Below are positions 6,515-13,720 of a stretch of 15,286 bases of DNA, in pieces. The notes below the pieces were generated by a model. It was not told where the DNA came from. It did not search any database and saw only the letters and a list, made by a program, of their open reading frames with translations. Every line of letters starts with the position of its first letter. Position 1 is the stretch's first letter. The DNA is from a bacterium (lineage in GTDB: Bacteria; UBP6; UBA1177): contig JAFYIZ010000039.1 of NCBI GenBank assembly GCA_017538365.1, forward strand, positions 1-15,286, given 5' to 3'. Made by a program: the position numbers and the translations under genes.

Positions 6515-6773
6515 GGATGATCTCCTCTATTGATGCGGGTATGTGCTTGGCAAACAAGTTTGTTATCTCTTCATCTTCACCGACTGTCGAAACGATTTTT
6601 ACGAGTGAAAGAAACGATATTTCGCCGCTGCTTTCAAAGCGTCTGATCGTGGAATAGGGAACGCCGCTGTTCTCACTCAGTTTTTTTATCGTGATTTTTT
6701 TCGCTTTCCTCATTTCCTTGAAGCGTTTTGCGGCATCGACCGCCATTTCCTGCGGAGTTTTGAGAACTATCAT
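6498..6773 (-). CDS. hipB: HipB-like XRE antitoxin
   Basis: This 91-residue protein has an HTH fold at about 15-62: 'RFKEMRKAKKITIKKLSENSGVPYSTIRRFESSG', then 'LSLVKIVSTVG'. It carries a C-terminal tail with 'FAKHIPASIEEIIRENRR', comparable to the HipB tail that contacts HipA. It lies directly upstream of, and overlaps, the HipA-like kinase. Its expected roles are to neutralise the kinase and to repress the operon by binding upstream. AGGTGA precedes the ATG. A near-consensus promoter and a repeated 12-bp box lie just upstream and are candidates for autoregulation. The family call rests on the HTH and gene pairing rather than on strong similarity to E. coli HipB. Confidence 0.85.
   Translation of the reverse strand: MIVLKTPQEMAVDAAKRFKEMRKAKKITIKKLSENSGVPYSTIRRFESSGEISFLSLVKIVSTVGEDEEITNLFAKHIPASIEEIIRENRR
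6521..6527 (-). promoter_or_regulatory. ribosome binding site fixing the GTG start of hipA
   Basis: On the minus strand, GAGGAGA ends 6 nt before GTG 6514-6512. It lies inside the antitoxin coding region and supports the GTG start and translational coupling. Confidence 0.6.
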
Positions 6774-6795
6774 CTTTCACCTCAAAATCGCCAAT

Positions 6796-6824
6796 ATATT
6801 AGCGTTTATCGGCTTAAAAGTCAA
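6796..6824 (-). promoter_or_regulatory. near-consensus sigma70 promoter of the hipBA-PAP2 operon
   Basis: On the minus strand, TTGACT (6819-6824) and TAATAT (6796-6801) are separated by exactly 17 bp. The start would fall about 15-20 nt before the antitoxin ATG. The -10 box overlaps a repeated 12-bp motif. Confidence 0.75.
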
Positions 6825-6848
6825 GTTTTTGATAAAATGTTAGCGTTT
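6796..6848. repeat. paired 12-bp boxes in the hip control region
   Basis: ATATTAGCGTTT (6796-6807) and ATGTTAGCGTTT (6837-6848) match at 11 of 12 positions and lie 41 bp apart, about four helical turns. The first overlaps the hip -10 box and the second lies upstream of -35. TTTATC (6805-6810) and GATAAA (6831-6836) form an inverted pair between them. These are likely antitoxin/toxin-antitoxin operator sites; this is inference. Confidence 0.55.
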
Positions 6849-6935
6849 CTTGCCGTAGCATAGGCTCTTTTCCTTACATAATTTGAGAAAAATCGGTTTT
6901 TTAATAAAATCAGCTGTTTTTTTGAGGAGGAGACG

Positions 6936-9431
6936 ATGCAGAACGAGGGGAAAATTGCGATTCTTGACGTAAGTTCTTATATTTTCAGGGCTTTTCACGC
7001 ACTTCCGCCGATGTATTCGCCGAAGGGCGAGCCGGTGAACGCGATATACGGCTTCATCAACATGTTTTTCAGGACGATATCGAAGTTCAAAGGTTTTGCG
7101 GCGGTCGCGGCACTTGACAGCAAGACGGAGACTTTCAGGAAGAAGGCTTATCCCGAATATAAGGCGAACAGAAAGGAGGTCGATCCCGAGCTGAAATCGC
7201 AGTTCGAGCTCATCACACCAATGCTTGAGGCTCTCAACATTCCGGTTTTCGCCTGTGACGGCTTCGAGGCTGACGACGTCATCGCTTCTATTGTCGCGAA
7301 CAATCCCGGCAAAGAGATCGTCATAATTTCTTCCGACAAGGACTTGATGCAGCTCGTGGGCGGAAATGTCCTGATGTACGACAGCATGAAGGATAAGATC
7401 ATAGATCCGGCGGCTGTGCAGGAAAAATACGGTGTTGTGCCTAACCAGATGCTCGATTTTCTCGCTCTTCTGGGTGACAGTTCCGACAATGTTCCCGGAA
7501 TGCCGAAAGTGGGGCTCAAAACTGCGGCGGAACTTCTCAACAAATACGGCTCGGCTGACAACATCTATCAGAATCTGAGTGCTCTGAAACCTGCATTGCA
7601 AAAGGGTTTTACGGAAAATAAGGAGCAGTTTGAATTTTCAAAATTTCTTATCCGTTTGGATTCATCAATAAATTTGGACGGTTGTAAAAAATGTTTTGAT
7701 CCTTGGGAAAATCCCGATACTGAAAAAATCGTGAAACTCTGCTCCGACCTAGGTTTTGCGTCGATTTTAAGGAAAATTGAAAGCGATTTTTCGGCAAAAA
7801 AGGAGCCTGCTCCAGAACCGAAAAAAACGATGGAACTCCACGAAAAATGGGAGATTGGAGAATTTGAGGTAAAAAGCGGTGAAACCCTTTACGGAAGCAC
7901 CTTTTACGGCAGTTTTTACATCGCGAAAGACGGCAAATTCAAGCCGTTTGAGATGAGTGTTCTGCCTGAAAATGTGACACTCTATTCTTTTGAAGTCAAA
8001 GAGTTCCTCGATTCGCCTTTTCCAAAGGGGATAAAATTCATCGACCTGCAGATCTACTACTTCTGTCACGATAGCGGCAGACACGGCTACACTCCTGAAG
8101 AGATCGCTGAGGCATTGGATCTTGGCGAAGTGAGCAAAGAATCTCCCGAGCAGTTTTTCGCGTTTCTGGAAAAACTCCGCGCAAAAATAGAGGAAAAACA
8201 TGAAGACAAGTCTTTTCTTCTGAATGGAATAGAAATGCCGCACCTTGAAGTGGTCCGCGCGATGGAGCAGAACGGGATAAAGGTTGATCTCAACGAAACA
8301 AACAAGCTGAAAAACGAATTTTTAAGCAGAATAAACGAGCTGACAAAGCGGATCTACGAGGCTGCGGGGACTGTTTTCAACCCCAATTCGCCGAAACAGC
8401 TCGCCGAGATACTTTTCGATAAACTTCGGCTTAGCGGCGGCAAAAAGACGAAAAGCGGCTTCGGAACAGGGCACGACGTCCTCGAAAAACTTGCCGAGGA
8501 AAACGACCATCCGCTTCCCAAACTCATCATCGAAAACAGAAAATATTCGAAACTCGTCTCCACTTACCTTGAACCGATCGCTGCGAAGACCTCGTCAGAC
8601 GGCAGGCTGCATACTTCCTACATCGTAACTTACGCCGCTACAGGCAGACTTGCGAGCAGGGAGCCCAACTTGCAGAATATCCCGACACGCACTGAGGACG
8701 GTCAGAAGATAAGAGGTCTTTTTGTCGCCGAAAAAGGGTTCAAGCTCCTTTCTCTCGATTACAGCCAGATCGAACTCAGGATTTTAGCGGCACTCAGCAA
8801 AGAGCCTGAATTTATTGACGCTTTCAAAAACGGAGAAGACATCCACAGACGCACCGCAGCCGCTATTTTCGGCACTCTTCCCGAATTCGTGGACAAAGAG
8901 ATGCGCCGCAACGCAAAGGCGGTCAACTTCGGCATAATCTACGGGATGCAGGCCTATAAACTCTCGGTCGATACAGGGGTAGACATCGCTTTTGCGAAAA
9001 AATATATCGACAACTACTTCGCATGTTACCCGAAAATCAAGCAGTTCATCGACGACACCATCAGAAATGCCCGTGAAGAAGGCTTCGTTGAAACATACTA
9101 CGGACGACGACGCTACATCCCCGAGATCGTAAGTCCAAACAAAAACATCGCAAAATCGGGCGAAAGAATGGCTGTGAACACCGTGATCCAGGGAACCGCG
9201 GCAGACGTGATCAAGCAGGGGAGCGTCGCAGTCTACAACATGCTTAAAAGTGTGTGCCCGGAAGCACGGATCCTGCTTCAGATCCATGACGAACTCATTA
9301 TCGAATTTCCTGAAAACAGGACCGATATCGCTGAGTTGTGCGCCGAAAAAATGCGCGGAGCAGGCAAGGATTTCGAAGTGCCGCTTGATGTCAATTACTC
9401 CGTCGGCGACAACTGGGCGGAACTTAAATAA
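6936..9431 (+). CDS. polA: DNA polymerase I
   Basis: This 831-residue protein is the repair and Okazaki-fragment polymerase. The N-terminal 5' nuclease (about 1-285) shows D11, the 'FEADD' metal site (110-114), 'SSDKD' (132-136) and 'GDSSDN' (180-185) followed by the helix-hairpin region. A middle domain (about 300-425) sits where the 3'-5' exonuclease would be but lacks the DEDD catalytic residues; 'GIKFIDLQIYYF' appears at the place of Exo II. The polymerase core is intact: motif A DYSQIELR (608-615), motif B R657/K661/F665/Y669 in 'RRNAKAVNFGIIYG', and motif C HDE (784-786). Phe at 665 predicts discrimination against dideoxynucleotides. Length fits a Taq-like, proofreading-deficient Pol I (E. 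coli 928). GAGGAGG precedes the ATG. It diverges from the hip operon. Confidence 0.97.
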   Translation: MQNEGKIAILDVSSYIFRAFHALPPMYSPKGEPVNAIYGFINMFFRTISKFKGFAAVAALDSKTETFRKKAYPEYKANRKEVDPELKSQFELITPMLEALNIPVFACDGFEADDVIASIVANNPGKEIVIISSDKDLMQLVGGNVLMYDSMKDKIIDPAAVQEKYGVVPNQMLDFLALLGDSSDNVPGMPKVGLKTAAELLNKYGSADNIYQNLSALKPALQKGFTENKEQFEFSKFLIRLDSSINLDGCKKCFDPWENPDTEKIVKLCSDLGFASILRKIESDFSAKKEPAPEPKKTMELHEKWEIGEFEVKSGETLYGSTFYGSFYIAKDGKFKPFEMSVLPENVTLYSFEVKEFLDSPFPKGIKFIDLQIYYFCHDSGRHGYTPEEIAEALDLGEVSKESPEQFFAFLEKLRAKIEEKHEDKSFLLNGIEMPHLEVVRAMEQNGIKVDLNETNKLKNEFLSRINELTKRIYEAAGTVFNPNSPKQLAEILFDKLRLSGGKKTKSGFGTGHDVLEKLAEENDHPLPKLIIENRKYSKLVSTYLEPIAAKTSSDGRLHTSYIVTYAATGRLASREPNLQNIPTRTEDGQKIRGLFVAEKGFKLLSLDYSQIELRILAALSKEPEFIDAFKNGEDIHRRTAAAIFGTLPEFVDKEMRRNAKAVNFGIIYGMQAYKLSVDTGVDIAFAKKYIDNYFACYPKIKQFIDDTIRNAREEGFVETYYGRRRYIPEIVSPNKNIAKSGERMAVNTVIQGTAADVIKQGSVAVYNMLKSVCPEARILLQIHDELIIEFPENRTDIAELCAEKMRGAGKDFEVPLDVNYSVGDNWAELK

Positions 9432-9440
9432 ACAGCAAAA

Positions 9441-9536
9441 ATCTTGGAAAACCGTTAAATTCTTCCGAAAAATTCATGGAAAACCGTTAAATTTTTCAAA
9501 AAAAATCTTGGAAAACCGTTAAGGTTGTGCTATTTT
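9441..9536 (+). repeat. three tandem 32-bp units upstream of the FAD gene
   Basis: The core GGAAAACCGTTAA is identical at 9446-9458, 9478-9490 and 9510-9522, an exact 32-bp period. Units 1 and 2 (9441-9472 and 9473-9504) match at about 27 of 32 positions over their whole length; unit 3 keeps the first 18-20 bases and then diverges into a promoter -10 region. The gaps are too short, and themselves repeated, so this is not CRISPR. It reads as tandem duplication of a regulator site. Confidence 0.85.
9508..9536 (+). promoter_or_regulatory. promoter of the FAD oxidoreductase gene
   Basis: TTGGAA (9508-9513, inside the third repeat) and TATTTT (9531-9536) are 17 bp apart, with TGC immediately before the -10 giving an extended element. 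Predicted transcription starts near 9543 and leaves an 80-nt leader. That leader can fold GATGC (9558-9562) with GCATC (9569-9573) over a T6 loop, or alternatively GGATG (9551-9555) with CATCC (9570-9574). Confidence 0.5.
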
Positions 9537-9621
9537 GTCTTGTGATTTCAGGATGTTGATGCTTTTTTGCATCCGGCACGTCGACTCCGATGTTTTGAAA
9601 GGGTGAATTTAGGAGAAAAAC

Positions 9622-10911
9622 ATGAAAACCAACACACTTATTTTAGGTGCCGGCCTCACCGGTCTTTCGGCTGCATACCATGCGAAAGGAACAGATTTTC
9701 TTGTCGTTGAGAAGAGTGACCATGTCGGCGGGATCTGCACGAGCGAGAAAAAAAACGGCTTTATTTTTGATCAGACCGGGCATTGGTTTCACGTGAAAAC
9801 TTCTGAGGTTCGCTCCCTTATGACGCGGCTTTTAGGGGAAAATTATGTTGAGATAGAGCGCAAGACTTTTGTATTTTCGCACGGTGTTTTTACGCAGTAT
9901 CCCTTCCAGTCCAACACTTTTGGTCTGCCGCCGCAGGTCATAAAAGAGTGTGTTCTCGGTTTTGTCAAAGCATACTACGAAAACGACAAGTCGAAGGCTC
10001 ACGAAAACTTTTACGAGTGGTGCATGGCCTATCTCGGCGAAGGGATTTCCAAGCACTTCATGATTCCATACAACACCAAAATTTATACCGTCCACCCGAA
10101 GGATTACGCTAGCCATTGGTGCGATTACTACGTGCCGAAACCCACGCTGGAGCAGGTGATCGAAGGCGCCGTCACTGCGCCTGAGCAGAAAAATATCGGC
10201 TACAACGCGAAATTTTTCTATCCTGTTGAAAACGGAATAGGGGAGTTGCCGGAGCGCCTTTTCGACATTTGTGAAAAGGAAAAATTCATCTTCAATTCTG
10301 AGCCCGTTTCGATCAATGCGGCACAAAAAAAGGTGAAACTGAGTAATGGAATGGAAATTGAGTATGAAACTCTCATAAACACGATTCCGCTCAACAAATT
10401 TTTGAAACTTCTGACTGCTTCGGATGCACTTCCGGCGCTTGAAATTGCAGACAGAATGAAGATCGCACATGTGAGCTACTTCAACGCCGCTTTCAAAAAG
10501 CCGTGCGGACATAAGGGACACTGGTTCTACATCCCGGAAGAAAAGTTTATGCCTTACAGAGTCGGATCTTTCTCCAATATTTTCAGCAAGTTGGCTCCAA
10601 CGGGCAAAGGAAGTGCCTACATCGAATTCACCCATCAGGAAGAAACTATCGACACAGAACTTTTCTACAGAAAAAGCGTCGAACTCCTCCTTGCGATGGG
10701 ACTCATTTCAAGTGAAAACGACATCGAATTCATGGATTACCGCAAGATCGATGCCGGTTATGTCATCTACCACAAAGAATATTTCGACGACATGGAACTC
10801 ATCAGAAACTGGTGCGCGGAAAACTCCGTGAAACTCGCCGGAAGATACGGAAAATGGACCTATTCCGCAATGGAAGACGCCATTTTAGACGGAATGAATG
10901 CGGTAAAATAA
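9622..10911 (+). CDS. FAD-dependent oxidoreductase (amine oxidase / protoporphyrinogen oxidase-like, UDP-galactopyranose mutase-like fold)
   Basis: This 429-residue protein has an N-terminal dinucleotide fold: 'LILGAGLTGLSAAYHA' (6-21) with the GxGxxG motif, E30 at the end of the second strand, and 'GGICTSEKKNGFIFDQTGHWFH' (36-57). The C-terminal FAD closure 'AGRYGKWTYSAMEDAILDG' (about 406-424) is typical of the COG1232 group of amine-oxidase-like flavoproteins often found in polysaccharide clusters. It is not the canonical Glf sequence. Next to a glycosyltransferase operon it most likely acts on a nucleotide sugar or lipid-linked glycan, but the reaction cannot be assigned. AGGAG precedes the ATG. 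It has its own repeat-bearing promoter and is convergent with the glycan operon. No transmembrane segment is seen. Confidence 0.85.
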   Translation: MKTNTLILGAGLTGLSAAYHAKGTDFLVVEKSDHVGGICTSEKKNGFIFDQTGHWFHVKTSEVRSLMTRLLGENYVEIERKTFVFSHGVFTQYPFQSNTFGLPPQVIKECVLGFVKAYYENDKSKAHENFYEWCMAYLGEGISKHFMIPYNTKIYTVHPKDYASHWCDYYVPKPTLEQVIEGAVTAPEQKNIGYNAKFFYPVENGIGELPERLFDICEKEKFIFNSEPVSINAAQKKVKLSNGMEIEYETLINTIPLNKFLKLLTASDALPALEIADRMKIAHVSYFNAAFKKPCGHKGHWFYIPEEKFMPYRVGSFSNIFSKLAPTGKGSAYIEFTHQEETIDTELFYRKSVELLLAMGLISSENDIEFMDYRKIDAGYVIYHKEYFDDMELIRNWCAENSVKLAGRYGKWTYSAMEDAILDGMNAVK

Positions 10912-10938
10912 ACCGAAATATTGAAAAGTAAGAAAATG

Positions 10939-10973
10939 TCTATTTCGCGATGTTTTTTTGAGGGGGAAATAGA
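10939..10973. terminator. stem-loop between convergent genes
   Basis: TCTATTTC (10939-10946) can pair with GAAATAGA (10966-10973), an 8-bp stem with a 19-nt loop, in the 73-bp gap between the FAD gene and the end of the glycan operon. There is no strong T tract on the + strand; on the minus strand a loosely T-rich stretch follows. It may work as a weak two-way terminator. Confidence 0.35.
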
Positions 10974-10984
10974 TCTGAAATAAA

Positions 10985-11872
10985 CTAGTTTAGCTCAATC
11001 ATCCTGCCGATTTTCAGCTGGGCATCACCTGTTAAATAACTCGTATTTCCTGCGTCAGGAGTTAGAGTTATTTCTCCGAAATATGGTTTTCCTTCAACTT
11101 CGTAGAAATCTATTCTGGCTATGGCAAAAGGCCCACCCAGTTTCTCGGCAGCTTTAAGCATATATTCAAGACTTTGCGGTTTATCTGCACCATTGCCGTG
11201 ATGATCGTTTCTGACAAAATAAAGTTCATTCCAGTCTGTATCGTAAAAATTAACTTTTTTGTCTTTTGTGGTTCTCTCAGTACAAACCATTATAAATTGG
11301 GCTTTTCCGCGAAACACATAAATTTTATAATCATTCACTCTTTCATGTTCGTCAGAAAGCAGTTGTTCCGCATAAACAAGAGGTTTTATGTAGTGATAGT
11401 GGTATTCCAAAGCTTGCTTGGAGTAATCAATTTTTAGAGCCTTTTTCATTTTCTTTAAAGCAATGTCCAAGTGAACTTTATCATTTTTGTCTTTAACAAA
11501 TTCATAAAACATAGGACCGCTGCCGTGATTAGTTTTCAAAATAAAAGAATCGGGAACCTTGGAAAAATCAAAATCTTCAACATTGTCATGGATTTCATAA
11601 ATCGGAATAAGGATATTTTCAAAACCGCATTTTTTTACATATTCCCGAACTTTAACTTTATCTGCATACACTCCGAACTCAGGATTTTTATATCTGTTTG
11701 CAATAAGCCAGTGGATTTTTTCATCGTGAGTACTGGGATTGTTCCAATTCATAGTTGGAAAAGTAGTGTTTTTGTGCGCCAAAAAATAGAGAACGGAATG
11801 GATTTGCCGAGGAGAAAGGAAAAAGAAAAAAATTTTTCTGGAAAACCTTGTTAACTTCTTGATAATATTCAT
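10985..11872 (-). CDS. TupA-like ATP-grasp ligase
   Basis: This 295-residue protein fits the ATPgrasp_TupA family (named for the teichuronopeptide protein TupA), which is common in capsule and LPS clusters. Visible blocks are 'FPTMNWNNPSTHDEKIHWL' (38-56), the nucleotide-loop motif 'ILKTNHGSG' (111-119), the acidic hinge 'VYAEQLL' (166-172), 'DYKIYVFRGKAQFI' (181-194), and the metal/phosphate segment 'ARIDFYEVEGKPYFGEIT' (252-269) with D255 and E267. The fold suggests ATP-driven formation of an amide or similar bond, for example adding an amino acid to a sugar acid; the substrates are unknown. A short N-terminal hydrophobic, basic stretch could touch the membrane. The ATG lies 1 bp after the stop of the glycosyltransferase gene and has no clear ribosome binding site, implying translational coupling. 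It is the last gene of the operon. Confidence 0.88.
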   Translation of the reverse strand: MNIIKKLTRFSRKIFFFFLSPRQIHSVLYFLAHKNTTFPTMNWNNPSTHDEKIHWLIANRYKNPEFGVYADKVKVREYVKKCGFENILIPIYEIHDNVEDFDFSKVPDSFILKTNHGSGPMFYEFVKDKNDKVHLDIALKKMKKALKIDYSKQALEYHYHYIKPLVYAEQLLSDEHERVNDYKIYVFRGKAQFIMVCTERTTKDKKVNFYDTDWNELYFVRNDHHGNGADKPQSLEYMLKAAEKLGGPFAIARIDFYEVEGKPYFGEITLTPDAGNTSYLTGDAQLKIGRMIELN

Positions 11873-11873
11873 G

Positions 11874-12794
11874 TTATTTGTTGATCTTGTAGCGAAGGAG
11901 TTCTTTCAAAAAGCGTCTCAGTTTGTCTTTGAAAGTGTATTTGTATCTTGAAATAAAAAGTTTGTTCATCTCTTCGTCAAATTCCAATGCATCGGGAAGA
12001 TCGATCTTTTCTCCGTTTTGAGTGATTACCGGTTTGTTGGGTGCTTTGCCCGCTTTTCCGCAATGGATCCCGCTTCCGTCAAAGCCGATGTTTTCAACAA
12101 GAGAATATGTCGGAAAAACTGTAAAACGGTTTTTTGAGTAGTTGTTATAATACCATCTTATTGCCCAAGAATTCATTGTTCCGTTCATTTGTGCTCTGAA
12201 AATATAGGGCAGGTCGTCGCCGCCGCGCCTGAAAAGTTTGTTTTTGGTTTTGTCGGTGAATATTTCCTGCCAACCGAGTACATCCCAGTCGGCTTCATTC
12301 CAACGGTCTTTCCAAGTTCCCCAACCCCAGCTGGAATATCTGTATGTCAGAAAAACCGGAGATTTCCAACTTTCAGGAACCTGCATCGGAACATTGTATC
12401 CCGAAATAGAAAAGATATATTCATCTTTTTCGTATTTATTCAGAACTTCATTCATGAATTCGAGGAAGTTCGGCGCTGTGAGGATATCGTCCTCAACGAT
12501 TATTGCTTTTCCGTGCTTATTTATCACTTTTGTGATGCCTGAAATTACGGAATTTGCACAACCGAGGTTCGTTTCTGCTTGCGTCACGACAACTTCTTTA
12601 AAACCGCTGATTTTATTGATGATATCTCTGACTTGGTTTACATTTTCAAAGTCTTTTTCCTTTTTCGCGGCATCGGAAAAAACATAAAGAATGGAATCTT
12701 TTGCCAAAGTGTTCTTTTTCAGTGCGTTCAGCACCGTTTCTGTGTGTTTCGGCCGGTTATAGACAAATAAAATTATAGGGGCGAGGTTAGTCAT
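11874..12794 (-). CDS. glycosyltransferase-like protein (GT-A fold)
   Basis: This 306-residue protein begins with a nucleotide-sugar-binding pattern, 'PIILFVYNRPKHTETVLNAL' (6-25). 'NLGCANSVISGI' (76-87) and an acidic metal motif 'IIVEDDI' (98-104, EDD 101-103) follow, in place of the usual DxD of GT-A enzymes. The segment 'SSWGWGTWKDRWNEADW' is typical of a subgroup of sugar transferases sometimes labelled HlpA-like. The C-terminus is basic ('KDKLRRFLKELLRYKINK'), which suggests membrane association. The acceptor and donor sugars cannot be read. AGGAG precedes the ATG, whose first bases overlap the stop of the preceding gene (ATGA), showing tight coupling in the glycan operon. Confidence 0.85.
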   Translation of the reverse strand: MTNLAPIILFVYNRPKHTETVLNALKKNTLAKDSILYVFSDAAKKEKDFENVNQVRDIINKISGFKEVVVTQAETNLGCANSVISGITKVINKHGKAIIVEDDILTAPNFLEFMNEVLNKYEKDEYIFSISGYNVPMQVPESWKSPVFLTYRYSSWGWGTWKDRWNEADWDVLGWQEIFTDKTKNKLFRRGGDDLPYIFRAQMNGTMNSWAIRWYYNNYSKNRFTVFPTYSLVENIGFDGSGIHCGKAGKAPNKPVITQNGEKIDLPDALEFDEEMNKLFISRYKYTFKDKLRRFLKELLRYKINK

Positions 12795-13714
12795 TTTTTT
12801 GCTCCTAATCGTAAAATTTCAGCAATATATCCGGCAAAATATCCGAATTTTTTCAGCTTTTTATAAAGTAGTGCTTTTGAAAAAAGTCCGGGTAGAGCGA
12901 GGATCATAAGTTCAAAAAGAGAAAAACAAAGCATCGAAAATTTCTTAATAAAATCAATGCTTAATGGTTTCGAGCCTCTGATCTGTGCGATAGCTTTGCC
13001 GTTTTGTATGGATCTTTTAAAAGCCTCTTTTAGTGAGTAGCTTTTGTCCGATACCAAGTGGTAGACAAAAATCTCAGGAAAATATTGAATGTTCTCTTTG
13101 TTTTGCAGCATTTTGTTGAAAAGTAGCGATTCTTCCCCGAAAGCGATTTTATCACCGTTCATTCCGTATTCGGCAGAAAAACAGTTGTATTTATTAAGTA
13201 TTTCTTTTTTAAAGATCATATTTGAGCCGCATAATCCGAAAGGACAGTTTTTCTCAGTAAGCTGAAAATGTTGTTCCCAGTAAGAGTAAGTTACAAATTC
13301 GTCATTGAACCACTTCGGCTTTTCTTTGTTGTACCACGGATATATCGGGCCGCCGAATGCAACCATAGAGGAGTCTGTTTTTATTACAGCCAAAATATTT
13401 TTTACCCAATCTTTATCGGCAATCGCATCGTCGTCAATATATGCCAGATATTTGCCTTGAGCTTCAGCTATTGCTCTGTTGCGTGCTTGGCTAAGCCCTT
13501 GTTTTTCTTCAAAAATATATCGGAAATTTACATGTTTTGCGCAAAAATTTTCCGCAATCTTTTTTGTGTCGTCAGTTGAATTGTTGTCGATTATCAGAAC
13601 TTCAAAAAGTTCAGTGCTTGCGGACTGATTTGATAGAGATTCAAGGCAGTTCGATAAAACGTCGGATCGGTTGTAAGTGCAGACTGCGATGGAGATTTCC
13701 GGAATTGAGCTCAT
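12791..13714 (-). CDS. glycosyltransferase family 2
   Basis: This 307-residue protein is a typical GT2 enzyme. 'ISIAVCTYNRSDVLSNCLESLSNQ' (7-30) forms the first nucleotide-binding strand; 'VLIIDNNSTDDT' (39-50), 'KQGLSQARNRAI' (71-82) and the metal-binding 'YIDDDA' (92-97, DDD 94-96) follow. The second half contains 'YGMNGDKIAFGEES' as candidate acceptor/catalytic region, then a hydrophobic C-terminal stretch (around 'MLCFSLFELMILALPGLFSKALL'), probably membrane-attaching. It transfers a sugar from a nucleotide donor to a growing lipid-linked glycan at the inner face of the membrane; the specificity is unknown. GAGGAAAA precedes the ATG. It is 6 bp after the previous gene and overlaps the next by 4 bp. 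Confidence 0.9.
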   Translation of the reverse strand: MSSIPEISIAVCTYNRSDVLSNCLESLSNQSASTELFEVLIIDNNSTDDTKKIAENFCAKHVNFRYIFEEKQGLSQARNRAIAEAQGKYLAYIDDDAIADKDWVKNILAVIKTDSSMVAFGGPIYPWYNKEKPKWFNDEFVTYSYWEQHFQLTEKNCPFGLCGSNMIFKKEILNKYNCFSAEYGMNGDKIAFGEESLLFNKMLQNKENIQYFPEIFVYHLVSDKSYSLKEAFKRSIQNGKAIAQIRGSKPLSIDFIKKFSMLCFSLFELMILALPGLFSKALLYKKLKKFGYFAGYIAEILRLGAKK

Positions 13715-13720
13715 TTTTCC

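Noticed and set aside
6840-7601. Long minus-strand open frames inside polA
   Set aside because: polA on the + strand has intact motifs over this whole stretch; the antisense frames have no start signals and composition typical of shadows.
9441-9522. CRISPR array
   Set aside because: Only three 13-bp identical cores, the 19-bp intervals are themselves similar in the first two units, and no cas gene is present; tandem regulator sites fit better.
9250-9522. A 90-codon + strand frame overlapping the end of polA
   Set aside because: It is a shadow frame of polA running into the tandem repeats; no ribosome binding site or protein-like features.
9551-9574. Rho-independent terminator or riboswitch after polA
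   Set aside because: The GATGC/GCATC stem is only 5 bp, the T run is in the loop rather than after the stem, and no known riboswitch consensus is visible.
9832-10635. Minus-strand 267-codon frame opposite the FAD oxidoreductase
   Set aside because: It is antisense to a clear FAD-dependent protein, with no Shine-Dalgarno and no recognisable domain.
11840-11852. A fourth copy of the GGAAAACC...GTTAA repeat
   Set aside because: GGAAAACCTTGTTAA resembles the repeat core, but it has a 2-bp insertion, lies inside the TupA-like coding sequence and is alone; probably chance in A-rich DNA.
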